From the NCBI RefSeq assembly GCF_036373705.1, contig NW_027102662.1, forward strand, positions 496,001 through 560,000: a DNA stretch of 64,000 bases. The letters are read 5' to 3'. The notes beneath the pieces were generated by a model. The model did not search any database. It had not been told where the DNA came from and saw nothing but the letters and a program-made list of their open reading frames with translations. Shown piece by piece: positions 1 to 10,174 of this stretch. This DNA is from Amia ocellicauda. Taxonomy: Eukaryota > Chordata > Actinopteri > Amiiformes > Amiidae. The number at the start of each line of letters is the position of its first letter. The stretch's first letter is position 1. The position numbers were made by a program, and so were the translations under genes.

Positions 1-554
1 CAGTGGAGGGCCCCTAAAGATTTCCCCACCAAACAGGGGAACGTTAATGTTTTCATAGCGGTTTTTACCACGGCTTACGCCCGGCTTGAACTGTACAACT
101 TAATGGATCAGTTGCAGGAACGCACACTCTATCATGATTCTGACTCTGTAATCTTTGTCACCAGGCCAGGGGATTGGGTCCCTCCCCTCGGGGACTACCT
201 TGGGGAGTTAACGAGCGAACTAGATCCTCAGGACCACATAGTGGAGTTTGTTTCAGGGGGTCCTAAGACGCATACAGAACGGCTGCGGGTAAGACCTGTA
301 TGAAAGTTAAGGGTTTCACTCTGAACCATTGTAACAACAAGCTCATTAACATCAAGTCTCTGACGACCCTGGTAGAAAGTTTTGTAACCGAGAAAGACGC
401 GCCTCCTCGTGAGATTATTACAGCCGGAAATCAGATCTATCGCAATAAAAAGGAGTACACGTTGGAAAATAGATCACTAAACAAACGGTTCAGGGTGGTG
501 TACAATAAAGGAGTGTTGAAGACTGATTATACCACTCTGCCTTATGGATATTAG
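1..554 (+). pseudogene. polB: Type B DNA polymerase, C-terminal fragment (copy 1)
   Basis: The reading frame is open from base 1 and carries the catalytic palm motif C, here HDSDS at about 133-147, where the other copies have HDTDS. Relative to copies 2-4, four bases are missing near 269, which shifts the frame. The original stop (TAG, 552-554) overlaps the start of the ATPase gene by 11 bases, as in the other copies. The fragment cannot encode an active enzyme. Confidence 0.9.
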
Positions 555-1215
555 CGGTGGTTTTGATAACAGACTTCAACACCCTTTCTCCTGTATTATA
601 GCTGGTCCCTCCAATTCGGGGAAGAGCTATCTTATAAGGAACATCATAGAAGATGTGGACGCAACCGTGTCCCAAGCTCTTGACAACATAGTGTGGTGTT
701 ACTCTTGCTGGCAACCTCTCTACGATGATTTGGCTTCGAAAAAAAATAATCTGAAATTTGTGCAAGGTCTCCCCGCCTCGTTGTAAGACGATGACTTGTT
801 CCCGCCCGGTCAAACTAACCTAGTGATCCTTGATGACCTGATGGAGCAGGCCGGTGACAACAGTGAAGTGGAAAAAGCTTTCACAAAGTACACTCATCAT
901 AGGAATTTAAGTATTCTTTATTTAGTTCAAAATCTATTTTTTCAAGGTAAAAAAAGCCGCACTATTAATTTAAATGCCAATTATATAATTCTTTTTAAAA
1001 ACCCCAGAGATAAACTACAGGTCACCGTCTTGGCTCGTCAAATGTACCCTAACCAGACCAAGTTCTTTTTGGAGGCATTTGAGGATGCCACCAAAAAACC
1101 CTACGGGTACTTGATTGCGGACTTAAAAGCACAAACCCCAGAAGACTTTCGCCTCAGAACAGGTTTGTGCCCACCCGATTGGCCGGCAGTGTATGTGCTA
1201 AAGAAAAGGAAATAA
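544..1215 (+). pseudogene. FtsK/HerA-type packaging ATPase, broken (copy 1)
   Basis: Homologous along its length to the open 223-codon ATPase of copy 3. Walker A (GPSNSGKS) is intact near codons 21-28, but an in-frame TAA at 784-786 stops translation after 80 codons, before the Walker B strand. The rest of the frame stays open to 1215. Confidence 0.92.
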
Positions 1216-1221
1216 ATAAGA

Positions 1222-1557
1222 ATGTCTGTTCGGATTAAAAGAAATCTGCCACTTTTGCAAATGTTATTTGAGGGGAGCCTGCGCCATAGGAAAGCTGTGC
1301 TGGCAGGGGCCCCCTCGGATTTGATCGAGACCATGTGTGAAATAGCTTTTAACATCTTACACGGTAATATACCCCTAACCCCTTCTTAACATTCTAAACT
1401 CAAAAAACAAAAAGCGGTTATCAAGATCATCGCTAATAAGAAGTATTCTATTAAAAGAAAAAGAAAGAAGATTAATCAAACCAGGGGTTTTATAGGACCG
1501 CTGTTGAGCATAGCCGTGCCTTTCCTAACCAGTCTTCTAGCTTCCAGAGTGGGTTAA
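1222..1557 (+). pseudogene. Small basic Polinton protein, broken (copy 1)
   Basis: Same gene as the 111-codon basic protein of copies 2-4. A CAA-to-TAA change at 1387-1389 ends it after 55 codons, removing the Lys/Arg cluster and the hydrophobic C-terminus. Confidence 0.85.
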
Positions 1558-1559
1558 TA

Positions 1560-2219
1560 ATGGAATATGCTCAGAAAATGTTTTTGATCCCTCAGGAGCA
1601 ACTTGAGAAACTGAGAAAAAATGTTGTCGGGCAAGAGCCCATTAGACAAACGGCCGAAAACAACCTGGACTCTGAAATGAAAGCTATACAGGCCAGGGCC
1701 GATTTAAATCAGTATTCCAAAGCCCAGTTGTATACCAACACGTTACAGCGTTACCTCCGTCTGGTTAGACAGGGTGAAAAAGATCAAAACATTTTAACTT
1801 TAACCATGGCCTCTCAAGAAAATGGTTCTGGGGTTGATGCGGGGGGTACGGTTGATAAAGATGTTGCGGTGACCGAACCTGTTGAGAGTTCAGAGGGAGA
1901 TGTTGTAACGGATGTTTTGAGAAACATGCCGGCCAGAAGCAGGAGACATGCAGAATATATCCTGCACAAAATGGTTCAGAAACCGCGGGTAACGGCTTGG
2001 AATGAACAGGGTGAATTTGTTTTTAAAGGACAACTGATCAAAGGTTCACACATGTTTGATTTGTTGAAGAGTGTCAATAGCACTAATAAGGTACCCGAGA
2101 GTCGCCGACCTGTAGGCTGGAATGCTTTCCTACAGGCGATGGCCTGTCTGAACATGCCCCAATCCACAGTTCCTAACCAGGAAACGCGACAAAAAATCCA
2201 TCTGTGTAAAGAGGTGTAG
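1560..2219 (+). pseudogene. 247-residue Polinton protein, C-terminally truncated (copy 1)
   Basis: Starts two bases after the stop of the preceding gene. It matches the 247-codon protein of copies 2 and 3 until a GAG-to-TAG change at 2217-2219, which leaves 219 residues. The lost tail is the short Ser/Arg-rich end, so the remaining domain could still fold. Confidence 0.8.
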
Positions 2220-2556
2220 CCTGATCTGACTCCGATATCTCATTACTCTGACCGTGCTTAGCGACCATCCTCAGGATCTATCCATCGTTGGGAAGCTTAT
2301 TAATCTCATGTTTTTATTTGTCTCCCCTGTAAATAATGACCCGACAAACAATTTTTTATTTATTTTTTTTTATTTTCAAATGTTGTACATTTATTTATAA
2401 CATAACCCCTGCTTTGTATAAGAATTGTTTTGAATAAAAACAAAACTAATGATTCAAAGGCTGTTTTCATTATTTTTTCACCTTAACACGCATGACATCT
2501 TTTAAAATCCTCACAAGAACACCCCATCTGTATACATGACTGGCTAGGGTCGTAAG

Positions 2557-3054
2557 TCATTGTGTTATAAGGGGGGTCCACAGTGTACTGACAAACTCTG
2601 CCACTTTTTTATCATTTTGGCCTAAATCCTCACTGTACAAGGCCATAATATCGGGGTATGACCTTCCTTTAGATCTATGATATAAGAAAAACACACAGTG
2701 CTGACCACAAGTGAAGGTCTGAAGACTTTGTACTTGACGACCGCTGTAAATGGTTTCTTGACAGTTGTTGAGCAGAAAGTTATTGATCTTCCGAGGGAAA
2801 GGTCTGAAATCCGGGGGGTTTCCATAGGAATCAAAAAATTCACCACGGTGGTCCTCCCTTAGATAAATAGCCAGCCAATGTTCTCCGGGCATATTTTTAG
2901 GGTGTGTGTTGATTATGTACATTGCAGGTAAATTCTTGATCTTAAATTTAGGTAGCTGATCGCAGGCGTAGACTCCTTGAAACAGTTTCCGTGAGCCGGC
3001 CAGGGCATTCATGATGTGGTTGAGCTCTCTGGTGTTCATTTTAATAATAATCAT
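2557..3054 (-). CDS. Adenain-type cysteine protease with frameshifted C-terminus (copy 1)
   Basis: 165 codons, with the catalytic residues present (His in GEHW, Asp in FFDSYG, Cys in TCGQHC). One G is missing from the G-run near 2570 compared with copies 2 and 4, so the last ~28 residues, including a Cys-rich tail, are replaced by three others. Those lost residues lie after the catalytic core, so activity cannot be excluded. The start overlaps the 3' end of the capsid gene by 14 bases. Confidence 0.85.
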   Translation of the reverse strand: MIIIKMNTRELNHIMNALAGSRKLFQGVYACDQLPKFKIKNLPAMYIINTHPKNMPGEHWLAIYLREDHRGEFFDSYGNPPDFRPFPRKINNFLLNNCQETIYSGRQVQSLQTFTCGQHCVFFLYHRSKGRSYPDIMALYSEDLGQNDKKVAEFVSTLWTPLITQ

Positions 3055-4323
3055 ACAGAACGTTTCTCCTCCGATTCACCTCAATAATGTTGTCAAACAC
3101 AGCATACACGACCATATTTACAGTGCGTGGTAGAGGCTGCTTGAAACGCATCTCCAAACGCATATTGCCCGTCTTCATCAGTGAAAAATGTTGTCCACAC
3201 TCTTCGTCAGGGGTCAGGTTGAAACCGTACAGGGTGTAACCGATGCAGTATTCCCGGCGATCGATCAGCAGAGTTTGATCCTTGAGATGGCGACCCGTAG
3301 CCAGTACTACACTGTAATATTCAAGAACCGCATTGCCGTTTTCAAAGTCAGGTTGAAAAGGTCTGGATGGAACCTGCACACCATCGACGTACAACGCTAT
3401 AAATTCCGCGTTATAATGTTTAAAGTTAAAAAGGTTCTTGTTGTAAACCCCGGTAAATGCATCATTATCCACGAGACCAATAATAACCTGTTTTGGGAGC
3501 TGTCCTAGAAACAGATTTTCCTGGTTCATCACCCGTGTCCCTGCAGGGATACTGTGGACTTTCATATAGACTCTTTCGATCGGGTACTTAACGCCTGCGC
3601 GTGTCCTAGTTTAACCGCCGGGGAGACGGACACTTTTTTCACAAACAGCGAGGCCGATAATATGGTCAGTTTATATTTTTCAGTATCAGGGGTCATCAGA
3701 TAAAAAGCACTTTTACTACGGATCATTTTAATTTTAATGTCTACCCCGTTGAGCATGAGTTTTTCTTGGTCTGCATTGATATGCCCCATTAGCTCAAAGG
3801 TCCTCCCTTCTGTTGAAGAGGCCGTTCTTTTTTGCAAACCCTTATTGAGTCCCTCTGGATCCTTGTCGTCCATAGCTTCCGGGTTGTCTTTGAAGAAAAG
3901 GCCGGGGCTGAACTGTTTGCTTAGGGTCTCCTCACTATAATTAAGTTTACACTCCATCATGGCTCTATAGGGGTAAGTATTGCTGCTTTGACTAATGAGC
4001 CGATCTCCCAGGGTCACATCCACCTGTGAAAACATGGTGGCCACCGGGTAATTGATGACCCCAGCGTTGGCCGTCTTCTCGATTGCATCGCCATCCTCAT
4101 TAGTCACTTTACAGTTCATTAAAATAAATGTGTTATTCAAATCATTATAATCCTCGCCATTGCCAGCTATAAAAAACTCCAAAGGGGCCATGTCTGAAAT
4201 TGCAGAAAGAGGGGGAATCTCTACATATATGCTCTTATCTATACTCGTTTGAGTGTATGGAACTGTAAACAGATCCAGTTCTGATTTGACGCATTCTTCC
4301 GATAGACTGTGGACAAAAGACAT
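3041..4323 (-). pseudogene. Double jelly-roll major capsid protein, frameshifted (copy 1)
   Basis: Two open stretches cover the gene: 3562-4323 (N-terminal half) and 3041-3565 (C-terminal half). Between them 16 bases present in copies 3 and 4 are missing (near 3588), shifting the frame. A second, in-frame loss of nine bases near 3770 removes three residues. The 16-base deletion is shared with copy 2. Confidence 0.93.
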
Positions 4324-4325
4324 GT

Positions 4326-4814
4326 TTAAAAGATGTATCCTGAGGCTCTATTTTTCTTTCTTTGAGACTTTCTTTTTGCAGGTTTTTTCTTGTGCTGCTT
4401 CCTTCTCCGAGTGTTTCCACGATATGTTGGAGAATGAGAGATTCTTCGTTTTTTGTTAGCCACGGATCTTCGTCGCCCTGGTGGACACATGCTGTTTCTT
4501 CTTTTACCCCCCCTCCTCGCCATTACCATGAGACCCGAACCCTCCTGATGCTCATGGCTAGCTGCCCGGTTCATAACATTGGTGAACACGTCACTAACAA
4601 TATTTTTAGCCGCTGATTTCAAGTGGGGTCTGGCTATAGCAAAGCCTCTCTTAAGCAGGGGTACGGCCATTCTAAAGAGACCATGAAAGAGTCCTCCTAG
4701 ACCGGCGCCATACATTGTGGGGGCTCCTACAAAACCGGGCAAGCCGTTCCCGGCTTGCATCTTGTAATAATCCACATAGGCGCTAGGATCTACATAACCC
4801 CTCGAGGTAGCCAT
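4326..4814 (-). CDS. pVI-like basic minor core/capsid protein (copy 1)
   Basis: Open reading frame of 162 codons from the ATG at 4814. The N-terminal third holds a Gly-rich amphipathic segment (GLGGLFHGLFRMAVPLLKRG) like the membrane-active region of adenovirus protein VI. The C-terminal half is dense in Arg and Lys, as expected of a DNA-binding core protein. It lies between the penton-like and major capsid genes on the same strand. The role is inferred from composition and position, not from a recognised domain. Confidence 0.7.
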   Translation of the reverse strand: MATSRGYVDPSAYVDYYKMQAGNGLPGFVGAPTMYGAGLGGLFHGLFRMAVPLLKRGFAIARPHLKSAAKNIVSDVFTNVMNRAASHEHQEGSGLMVMARRGGKRRNSMCPPGRRRSVANKKRRISHSPTYRGNTRRRKQHKKKPAKRKSQRKKNRASGYIF

Positions 4815-4815
4815 T

Positions 4816-5548
4816 TTAATAATGTACAAACTGTTTCAGGGGTCGAAAATGTAGTTTGACAATAACTTTACTGAAGCGGAAGGGTACGTTGATATTCTGA
4901 TCCGATTTTACTTCGATCGTGATGTTGTCAAATTGGGTCTTTGAGACTGGTACGTAGTGTGGCTTGTCATAAGTAATTGTGACCATGTCATTGCTTTTAC
5001 CTTTAATAAGTACATTTCTCAAAAGGGGGACATAACTATCCCCGACCCTCTGGTGGGTTATGATATCCGTATACACATAAAGAGTGTAAAAGCCGCCCCA
5101 CCACTTCTGAGAACCTGCTCTCTGTGTCAGAATAGATCCCAAATATACGCCCCAGTTGGCCGCTGGTTTGAATGCTAATACCTGGTTTTGACACCTTGTA
5201 CACTCTGTTTTTAATAGGGTTGTAATATAGCTTGATGTTGAGGGTGCCTTCTGAGAACTGTTTATGCATCTCATCTAATATTTTATCCACATTGTCATAA
5301 TAACCTCCTTGTATCGTGAATGTCCATTGACTCTTTTTAACATCATCAAAAATGGCGAAGGTGGCATCCTTATCTTGTAAAACAGCCCAAGTGTAAGGAT
5401 ACTGTATTTCCGCCAACCCCACTTCCCACGACCCCCTTAGATCTATAGATTTTCCAAATTGTACCGTGTAACTGGATATTTCATTTTTAGGGTATATATC
5501 GAGAGAGGCGTTACTGGGTAGAGTCACGTAGAAGCCTCCTGATTCCAT
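4816..5548 (-). pseudogene. Penton-like minor capsid protein, frameshifted (copy 1)
   Basis: Start chosen at the ATG at 5548, which begins the conserved block with LPSNAS, SYTVQFGKSIDL and WEVGLAEIQYP, characteristic of the Polinton minor (single jelly-roll) capsid protein. The frame changes by one base near 5095-5110 in the same place as in copies 2-4, and the C-terminal part continues to 4816 in the new frame. Confidence 0.8.
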
Positions 5549-5594
5549 CTTGAGTATCGAAAGTAATGCCCACAACACACCCGCGGGCAAGTTG

Positions 5595-6704
5595 TTATAA
5601 GGATTGAATATCGCAAACCTGTTGTTCCGGGACCCAACTATTGAACTTTTCAGGCCATCCAAGCCATTTCATCAACACATATTTTTTCCGGTTCTGGGTT
5701 TTTTCAGCTAATATCTTTTCAACTCTGTATACACTGTCTTTACCCACAATAATTTTTTGTAACTCGGCTTCGTAAAACGTTCCTTCTATATCCTCCCCGT
5801 CATAGTCTTTTAACCGGTACACGGGTGGGTCTCTAGCCAACTGTTCGGTAACTGTAAAATATTCGTCAGAAAATGTTTCTTCATAACCTTTGGCAAAAGT
5901 ACTCCTTAGCTTTGAAACGCGAACCACATCACCGATGTTGAACTTATAAGTAGTTTTTCCCTTCTTAATAAATGGTCCGTATAATTTTTTATAGACCTTA
6001 AAAGAATTACTTTGATCAACATCTTTAGGCTTCATTTTAATACTGGTGTGATACCCTTGGTTGTAAGCATCGATAAAATCCTGAACTTTATCAAAATACT
6101 TGAACGTGTTGACCGCTGTAAAATATCTCCACATTTTGGTCTTTATGGTGCGGTTAAACCTCTCCACTACCGATGCCCTAAGCTCATTACCGGTGGTGAA
6201 ATGATGTATTTTGTGTCTCTTCAGTAGATTCTGAAATTCTCTGTTGAGAAACTCTTTTCCTTTATCAGTCTGCAGTTTTTTAGGACATCGACCCTGGGAC
6301 AATATATCCTCAAAGGCCCTTGTCACCGCCCGACCTGTTTTATTATGTAGAATGCGAGCCCAGGCATATTTTGATAACACATCGATACACATAAACATCA
6401 ATTTGTGACCATTGTTATGTTTTGATAAATTTGACATATCGACTAGATCCATTTGCCATTGTGAGTCTATGTCAGTTGCATATACGCGGTTTCTTTTAAA
6501 GTTAATCCTGAGAGGTTTATGTTAGGTATAGGCGTCTTGTTCCCGTAACCATTCTGAAACAACCACATCATTAACCTTCACTCCGGCCTCAGCGAGTCCT
6601 CTTTGAAAACCCTTCTTACCCGCCAAACCCCCAATCTTGGCTGGGTTGTAGTATAGTTCCTGCATTTGGGGAGCTTGCCGAGTCATTCTGTCAAATAACC
6701 ACAC
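5595..6704 (-). pseudogene. Retroviral-type integrase with chromodomain, broken (copy 1)
   Basis: Full-length match to the 369-codon integrase of copies 2 and 4, but a TTA-to-TAA change just below 6522 ends the first open stretch after 60 codons. The catalytic core and chromodomain lie downstream of the stop and stay open (5595-6452). Confidence 0.92.
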
Positions 6705-6858
6705 AGACCCACACTATGCGCAAAGTTTTTATACAAGGTTTTTTATTCAACTTCAGGAGAGCAGATACCCCTTTTAAGACATTTGAGAAAAGTATAACAT
6801 ACACAACAATTTTTTCTACGGTCCAGACAAAATGAAATCAGATGATTGGTTACTTGAT

Positions 6859-7251
6859 CTATATCAACAAATATACCTGTTTCTTTATCTTGTAGGCACA
6901 CACCTCAGTTACATATGTAAATAAAACAACATTATGACCTATTTTAAAATTAAACAGAGGTGTATTAAACATGCTCAGTAAAAGGTCATACAGATGTTGA
7001 TGAAATGGCCTAATATCATTCTTGGCCCCCTTGAGCCCTTCATCCCAGTGTTCGTACCCCCCTGTCTTTGTTACAGCAGCCATTCACTTTTCCAGGTTTG
7101 AAAGTTGATCCTCATCGATGGTTAAATCTGTAGAGAAAAGGCTCGCGTTGGCTACTTTTCTGTCAAGCACATGGTGTAATAGCGCTCTCAGGTTAGCTGC
7201 AGAGTGTTGATGACAGAACCAGTTGCAGAAGCAGTCCAGAACATTCCCCAT
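6859..7251 (-). pseudogene. Possible Bcl-2-like small protein, broken (copy 1)
   Basis: Matches the 130-codon protein of copy 3. A TTA-to-TGA change directly before the internal Met (7083) cuts the gene. Only the C-terminal 74 codons, which hold the BH1-like segment, remain open. Confidence 0.6.
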
Positions 7252-7263
7252 GTTCAAAGTCCC

Positions 7264-8112
7264 TTAGTTCAGGTCAGAGTCTGAATCAGTGGCGTAGATG
7301 TCGAATTCTTCGTCGCTGCCCCCAGCTTTAACTTCTTTACGGAAGAAATAAGCTTTTAGCTTGCCAGCGGTTTTTCTACTCGGCTCATCCAGGTCATTGA
7401 GCAGCTGCCCAAGTTTCTCTATTATAAACGGCTCCTTTTTCAGCTCCAGCAAAATCTCATCTATGATTTTCTGGACTTGTCCCACAGTGACATGTATGTG
7501 GGAGTAAGAGAGCGCCTTGATTAGTGCCGGTTTCAGCCACGGTTTGTTCAGTCTTCTGTAAAACACGTTGAAATAGAACAGGAAATAGTAACGGTCTGGT
7601 TCAAACAAACAACTGTGTCTCAACTGACTGGGGTGATTCACTTCACACCCCCGACAGACTTCTTTCAGAGCTCGGTCGATGAGAGCACTCAGAATATACA
7701 CCAGGGTGCTTTTAACCACTCTGCTTACTTGGTCACATACCCCGGGCATAAATCCTGCGTCTTCATCACGCCCCCGGGACAGTCCGATGCTCATTGGGTC
7801 GCCTGGTGGTTTGTGGGGTGTTTCTCCATCCATTGGACTGACCCCCTCCTGAGACGCACAGACGGTAGACAGTTCGGCAAAATCGAGGTCCTCCATGAGC
7901 TCCAGAGGCTGGGGATCCCCGAGACTCATTTGGACATCCATCGCACCGCATGTTGTTTCGTCCTGAGGGACCGGGGTCTGAGGTCTTGGAGAGTAACCAC
8001 AGTCAAAGGGTTCCAGAGTGTATACAAAATCTGGGGAATAGAACCAGGGGTGATCCCGGGTTTGAAGAGGCCTGTAGAGCCTGTCGACGTCCGCAGCTTT
8101 CGGGTAAGACAT
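7264..8112 (-). CDS. Conserved Cys/His-motif protein, acidic tail (copy 1)
   Basis: Open for 282 codons from the ATG at 8112, the start shared with copies 2-4. A 12-codon upstream extension to 8148 is open here but begins with a non-ATG codon. It carries the same CRGC...HPSQ..H.C motif and the same acidic Asp/Ser C-terminus as copy 3. Product function unknown. Confidence 0.72.
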   Translation of the reverse strand: MSYPKAADVDRLYRPLQTRDHPWFYSPDFVYTLEPFDCGYSPRPQTPVPQDETTCGAMDVQMSLGDPQPLELMEDLDFAELSTVCASQEGVSPMDGETPHKPPGDPMSIGLSRGRDEDAGFMPGVCDQVSRVVKSTLVYILSALIDRALKEVCRGCEVNHPSQLRHSCLFEPDRYYFLFYFNVFYRRLNKPWLKPALIKALSYSHIHVTVGQVQKIIDEILLELKKEPFIIEKLGQLLNDLDEPSRKTAGKLKAYFFRKEVKAGGSDEEFDIYATDSDSDLN

Positions 8113-8215
8113 TCTCTTTAATTTTAAACCATGAATGAATTGTTGCACCTTTTATCCTATCTCTTCACTACGTCACGACACACCGCCCTCTTAGAAGAGA
8201 GTAGCCCCTGAGCCG

Positions 8216-8620
8216 TCAGACCCCCCTCCAAAACCCCACACGTCGTCTGTCGTAGTTCTGCAAGCTTTCCCATTCACACCTTTCAAAACCCTGAGTCGGA
8301 GACTCCATTTCGCATTCTCTTGGACCCTCTTGCAAGCCTTCTAGAGTCTTATCCACAAGCCCCAGATCTCTCCAGGCCATCACCTTCAACCAGTTCTCAT
8401 AAGAGTATTCAATTACCGTCTCAAAAGGTTCCAACGTACCCTCCTTCTCTCCCAAAGCAAAAAGCTCCACTCCAACATAGCTGGGATCCCTTTTAAAGCG
8501 GTAACCCCGTCGAGCCCCCCAGAACAACACCCAGGAGCGTTCAATCTTCAAATTGGTGAGTACAGGAACCCTTGCCCGGGATTGTTTCTTGCGGGGTTTC
8601 ATGTTGATGTCGCTGGACAT
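8216..8620 (-). pseudogene. 236-residue right-end gene, internally deleted (copy 1)
   Basis: N-terminal ~125 codons match copy 3, but about 280 bases present there (41171-41451) are missing near 8250. The frame then ends after 134 codons. The deletion differs from the one shared by copies 2 and 4. Confidence 0.7.
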
Positions 8621-8738
8621 GTTGAAGAAGCGGGATGTTTCAGAAGCTGAGAATTAAAGAGGTATTGCCTAAAAGAAGCGCGGGTTCTTAAATAGAGAGG
8701 AGAGTTTCGGGGCGTTGCCTTCAGAGGGGTGGGGGTAT

Positions 8739-8923
8739 TTATGGGTGGCCTTGTTGTTCAGGGTTTTATGGGTGCACACTTTCTGACGGATATGACGTAG
8801 GAATAATTAAGGAAATAACTCTACCTAAAATCACGCCCCCCAATTATGACGTAGGAATATTAATAAGCTTAGGGCATACGTCATAACAAAATAGGCCGCG
8901 CCCAAAAAACCCTACTATCTACT
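8739..8923. repeat. Right terminal inverted repeat, copy 1
   Basis: 185 bp closely matching the right repeats of copies 2-4 and, inverted, the left repeat of copy 4 (44156-44340). It contains three TGACGTA-type sites and ends ACTATCTACT. Confidence 0.9.
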
Positions 8924-9599
8924 CTTATGTAGTTGAAGGCGCAGTATAGCTCTCATAGTCTGGTGGTGACGGAAGACCACCAGCCGTTTGAACAAGCCAT
9001 TCAGCATCACCTTGTTGGGTTAAGTGCAGGCACTGTCAGAGCGCAGGGCGTCCTGCCTTTGAAAGAGTTTCCGAAGTGTCCTGATGTGCCCTTTAGCAAT
9101 GCCAAACAGGTCTGTGAAAATGGCATCCTTTCGCCGCACTTCTCACAGCCTAGCCGACCTGAAACACCTGAGCCCGTTTTACCAGCAGGCTTTAACGGTA
9201 ACCATTTGAAGCAAGAGGCAGCGGTGTCAGTTTCCGTAGTGTAGTGGTTATCACGTTCGCCTAACGCGAGAAAGGTCCCCGGTTCGAAACCGGGCGGAAA
9301 CAGCCTACTGTGGGCTGGCCCTTTTCGTCATGCTTGCCCTCGTGGTTCCCCGGAGGCGGTGGGTGTCTTTTCTTCATTGGAGTGCCCGCAATCGATGCAC
9401 TCAGAGCGTCCGTCCGTCGACAGGTTGAAATTGTAAACGCTGGTGTAGCCACTTTTAATTAAAATCTGATGATGATGATGATGATGATGTTGTTGTTGTT
9501 GTTCTTGTTGTTGTTGTTCTTGTTGTCATCGTGGTCGCCGTCATTATTATTGTTAAAGTAAAGCAGTAGTTAGATTTGTTGCTACCGTAAGGTGTAGAA
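8924..9599. other. Host tRNA-Val(AAC) unit between copies 1 and 2
   Basis: Begins with the target bases CTTATG and continues TAGTTGAAGGCGCAG, the uninterrupted host sequence seen at 25870 and 61174. It holds one tRNA-Val(AAC), a (TGA)n(TTG)n microsatellite at about 9469-9529, and ends at the left-truncation breakpoint of copy 2 (near 9600). No tRNA-Val(CAC) unit is present, unlike in the other three host segments. Short open frames here overlap the tRNA and are not genes. Confidence 0.85.
9230..9302 (+). tRNA. tRNA-Val (AAC)
   Basis: 73 nt cloverleaf: acceptor GTTTCCG/CGGAAAC with discriminator A, D arm GTGTAGTGGTTATCAC, T arm CCCGG-TTCGAAA-CCGGG. Anticodon loop CTAACGC gives AAC. The anticodon stem (TTCGC/GAGAA) has one mismatch. 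A TTTT Pol III terminator lies about 20 nt downstream. Confidence 0.88.
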
Positions 9600-10174
9600 G
9601 ACAACAGTTGGTATGGCGTGTGATATCAAAACATTCAGAATACTTTTAACCTATATAATTTATAAGCTTTGTAAAATAAACCCAAATATCTCTTTTGCGG
9701 GGATAAACGCTGTTCTGAGTAGTTTGTGACTTGTTTAATACCAAACAAAGCATCGCTATAAAAAAAAAAAAAAAAATCACTGTAAAAGCGCTAGTTATTT
9801 TTGATCTTTATAGTTATTTTCTAGGCTCAGGTTGTTTTTTAGCGCTTATAAAGGCCTGAAATATTCTTAGTGGTTGTTGACTATAGGTCTTGATGCTTAA
9901 AAATGTTTTTTTGAGAGACCAAAAGGTTCTAATAAAAGTTTAGAGTAGAGAGGAGAGAGATCGTCTCCATCTTGGTTTCTATTTGAAATTTGATGCAGTG
10001 TCATTTTATTGGTTGGTTTTGATATGTTAATTGGTAACAGGGTGGCACAAAGGCCAGACCAGAACAATGCCTTACAAACAGATCCGGCATGTGGCCATCA
10101 GTATAAGTATGAAGGTCTGGTCTTCAGCTCGACAGACTCATACTGACCTTTCGATTTAAGACTAAAGATCAACA
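9600..10174 (+). promoter_or_regulatory. Left-end noncoding and promoter region, copy 2
   Basis: 575 bp without a gene. It holds a poly(A) run near 9762, an inverted repeat around AAGCGCTA, a TATAAAGG box, the arms AGACCAGA/TCTGGTCT and a TATAAGTA box at 10102-10109, 73 bp before the ATG of the spliced gene. Confidence 0.6.

Larger units (their letters stand above)
1..8923 (+). mobile_element. Polinton/adintovirus-like element, copy 1 (3' part)
   Basis: The window opens inside the polymerase gene of this copy and the element runs to its right terminal inverted repeat, ending ...ACTATCTACT at 8923. CTTATG (8924-8929) follows, the same six bases found after the other right ends. Polymerase (C-terminal part), ATPase, small basic protein, 247-residue protein, protease, major capsid, pVI-like, penton-like, integrase, Bcl-2-like, Cys/His and 236-residue genes are recognisable. 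Only the pVI-like and Cys/His genes are fully open. Confidence 0.93.

Noticed and set aside
7615-8121. 168-codon forward frame opposite the Cys/His gene, open in several copies
   Set aside because: Antisense to a better-supported gene with promoter and conserved motif; open in several copies only because they are near-identical.
9230-9302. tRNA-Val as cargo of the virus-like element
   Set aside because: The tRNAs lie outside the inverted repeats and target duplication of copy 4, so they are host DNA.
9261-9452. Reverse-strand open frame (MATPAFTIS...) repeated in each host segment
   Set aside because: It overlaps the tRNA-Val(AAC) gene and its flank; its conservation is explained by the tRNA and recent duplication.
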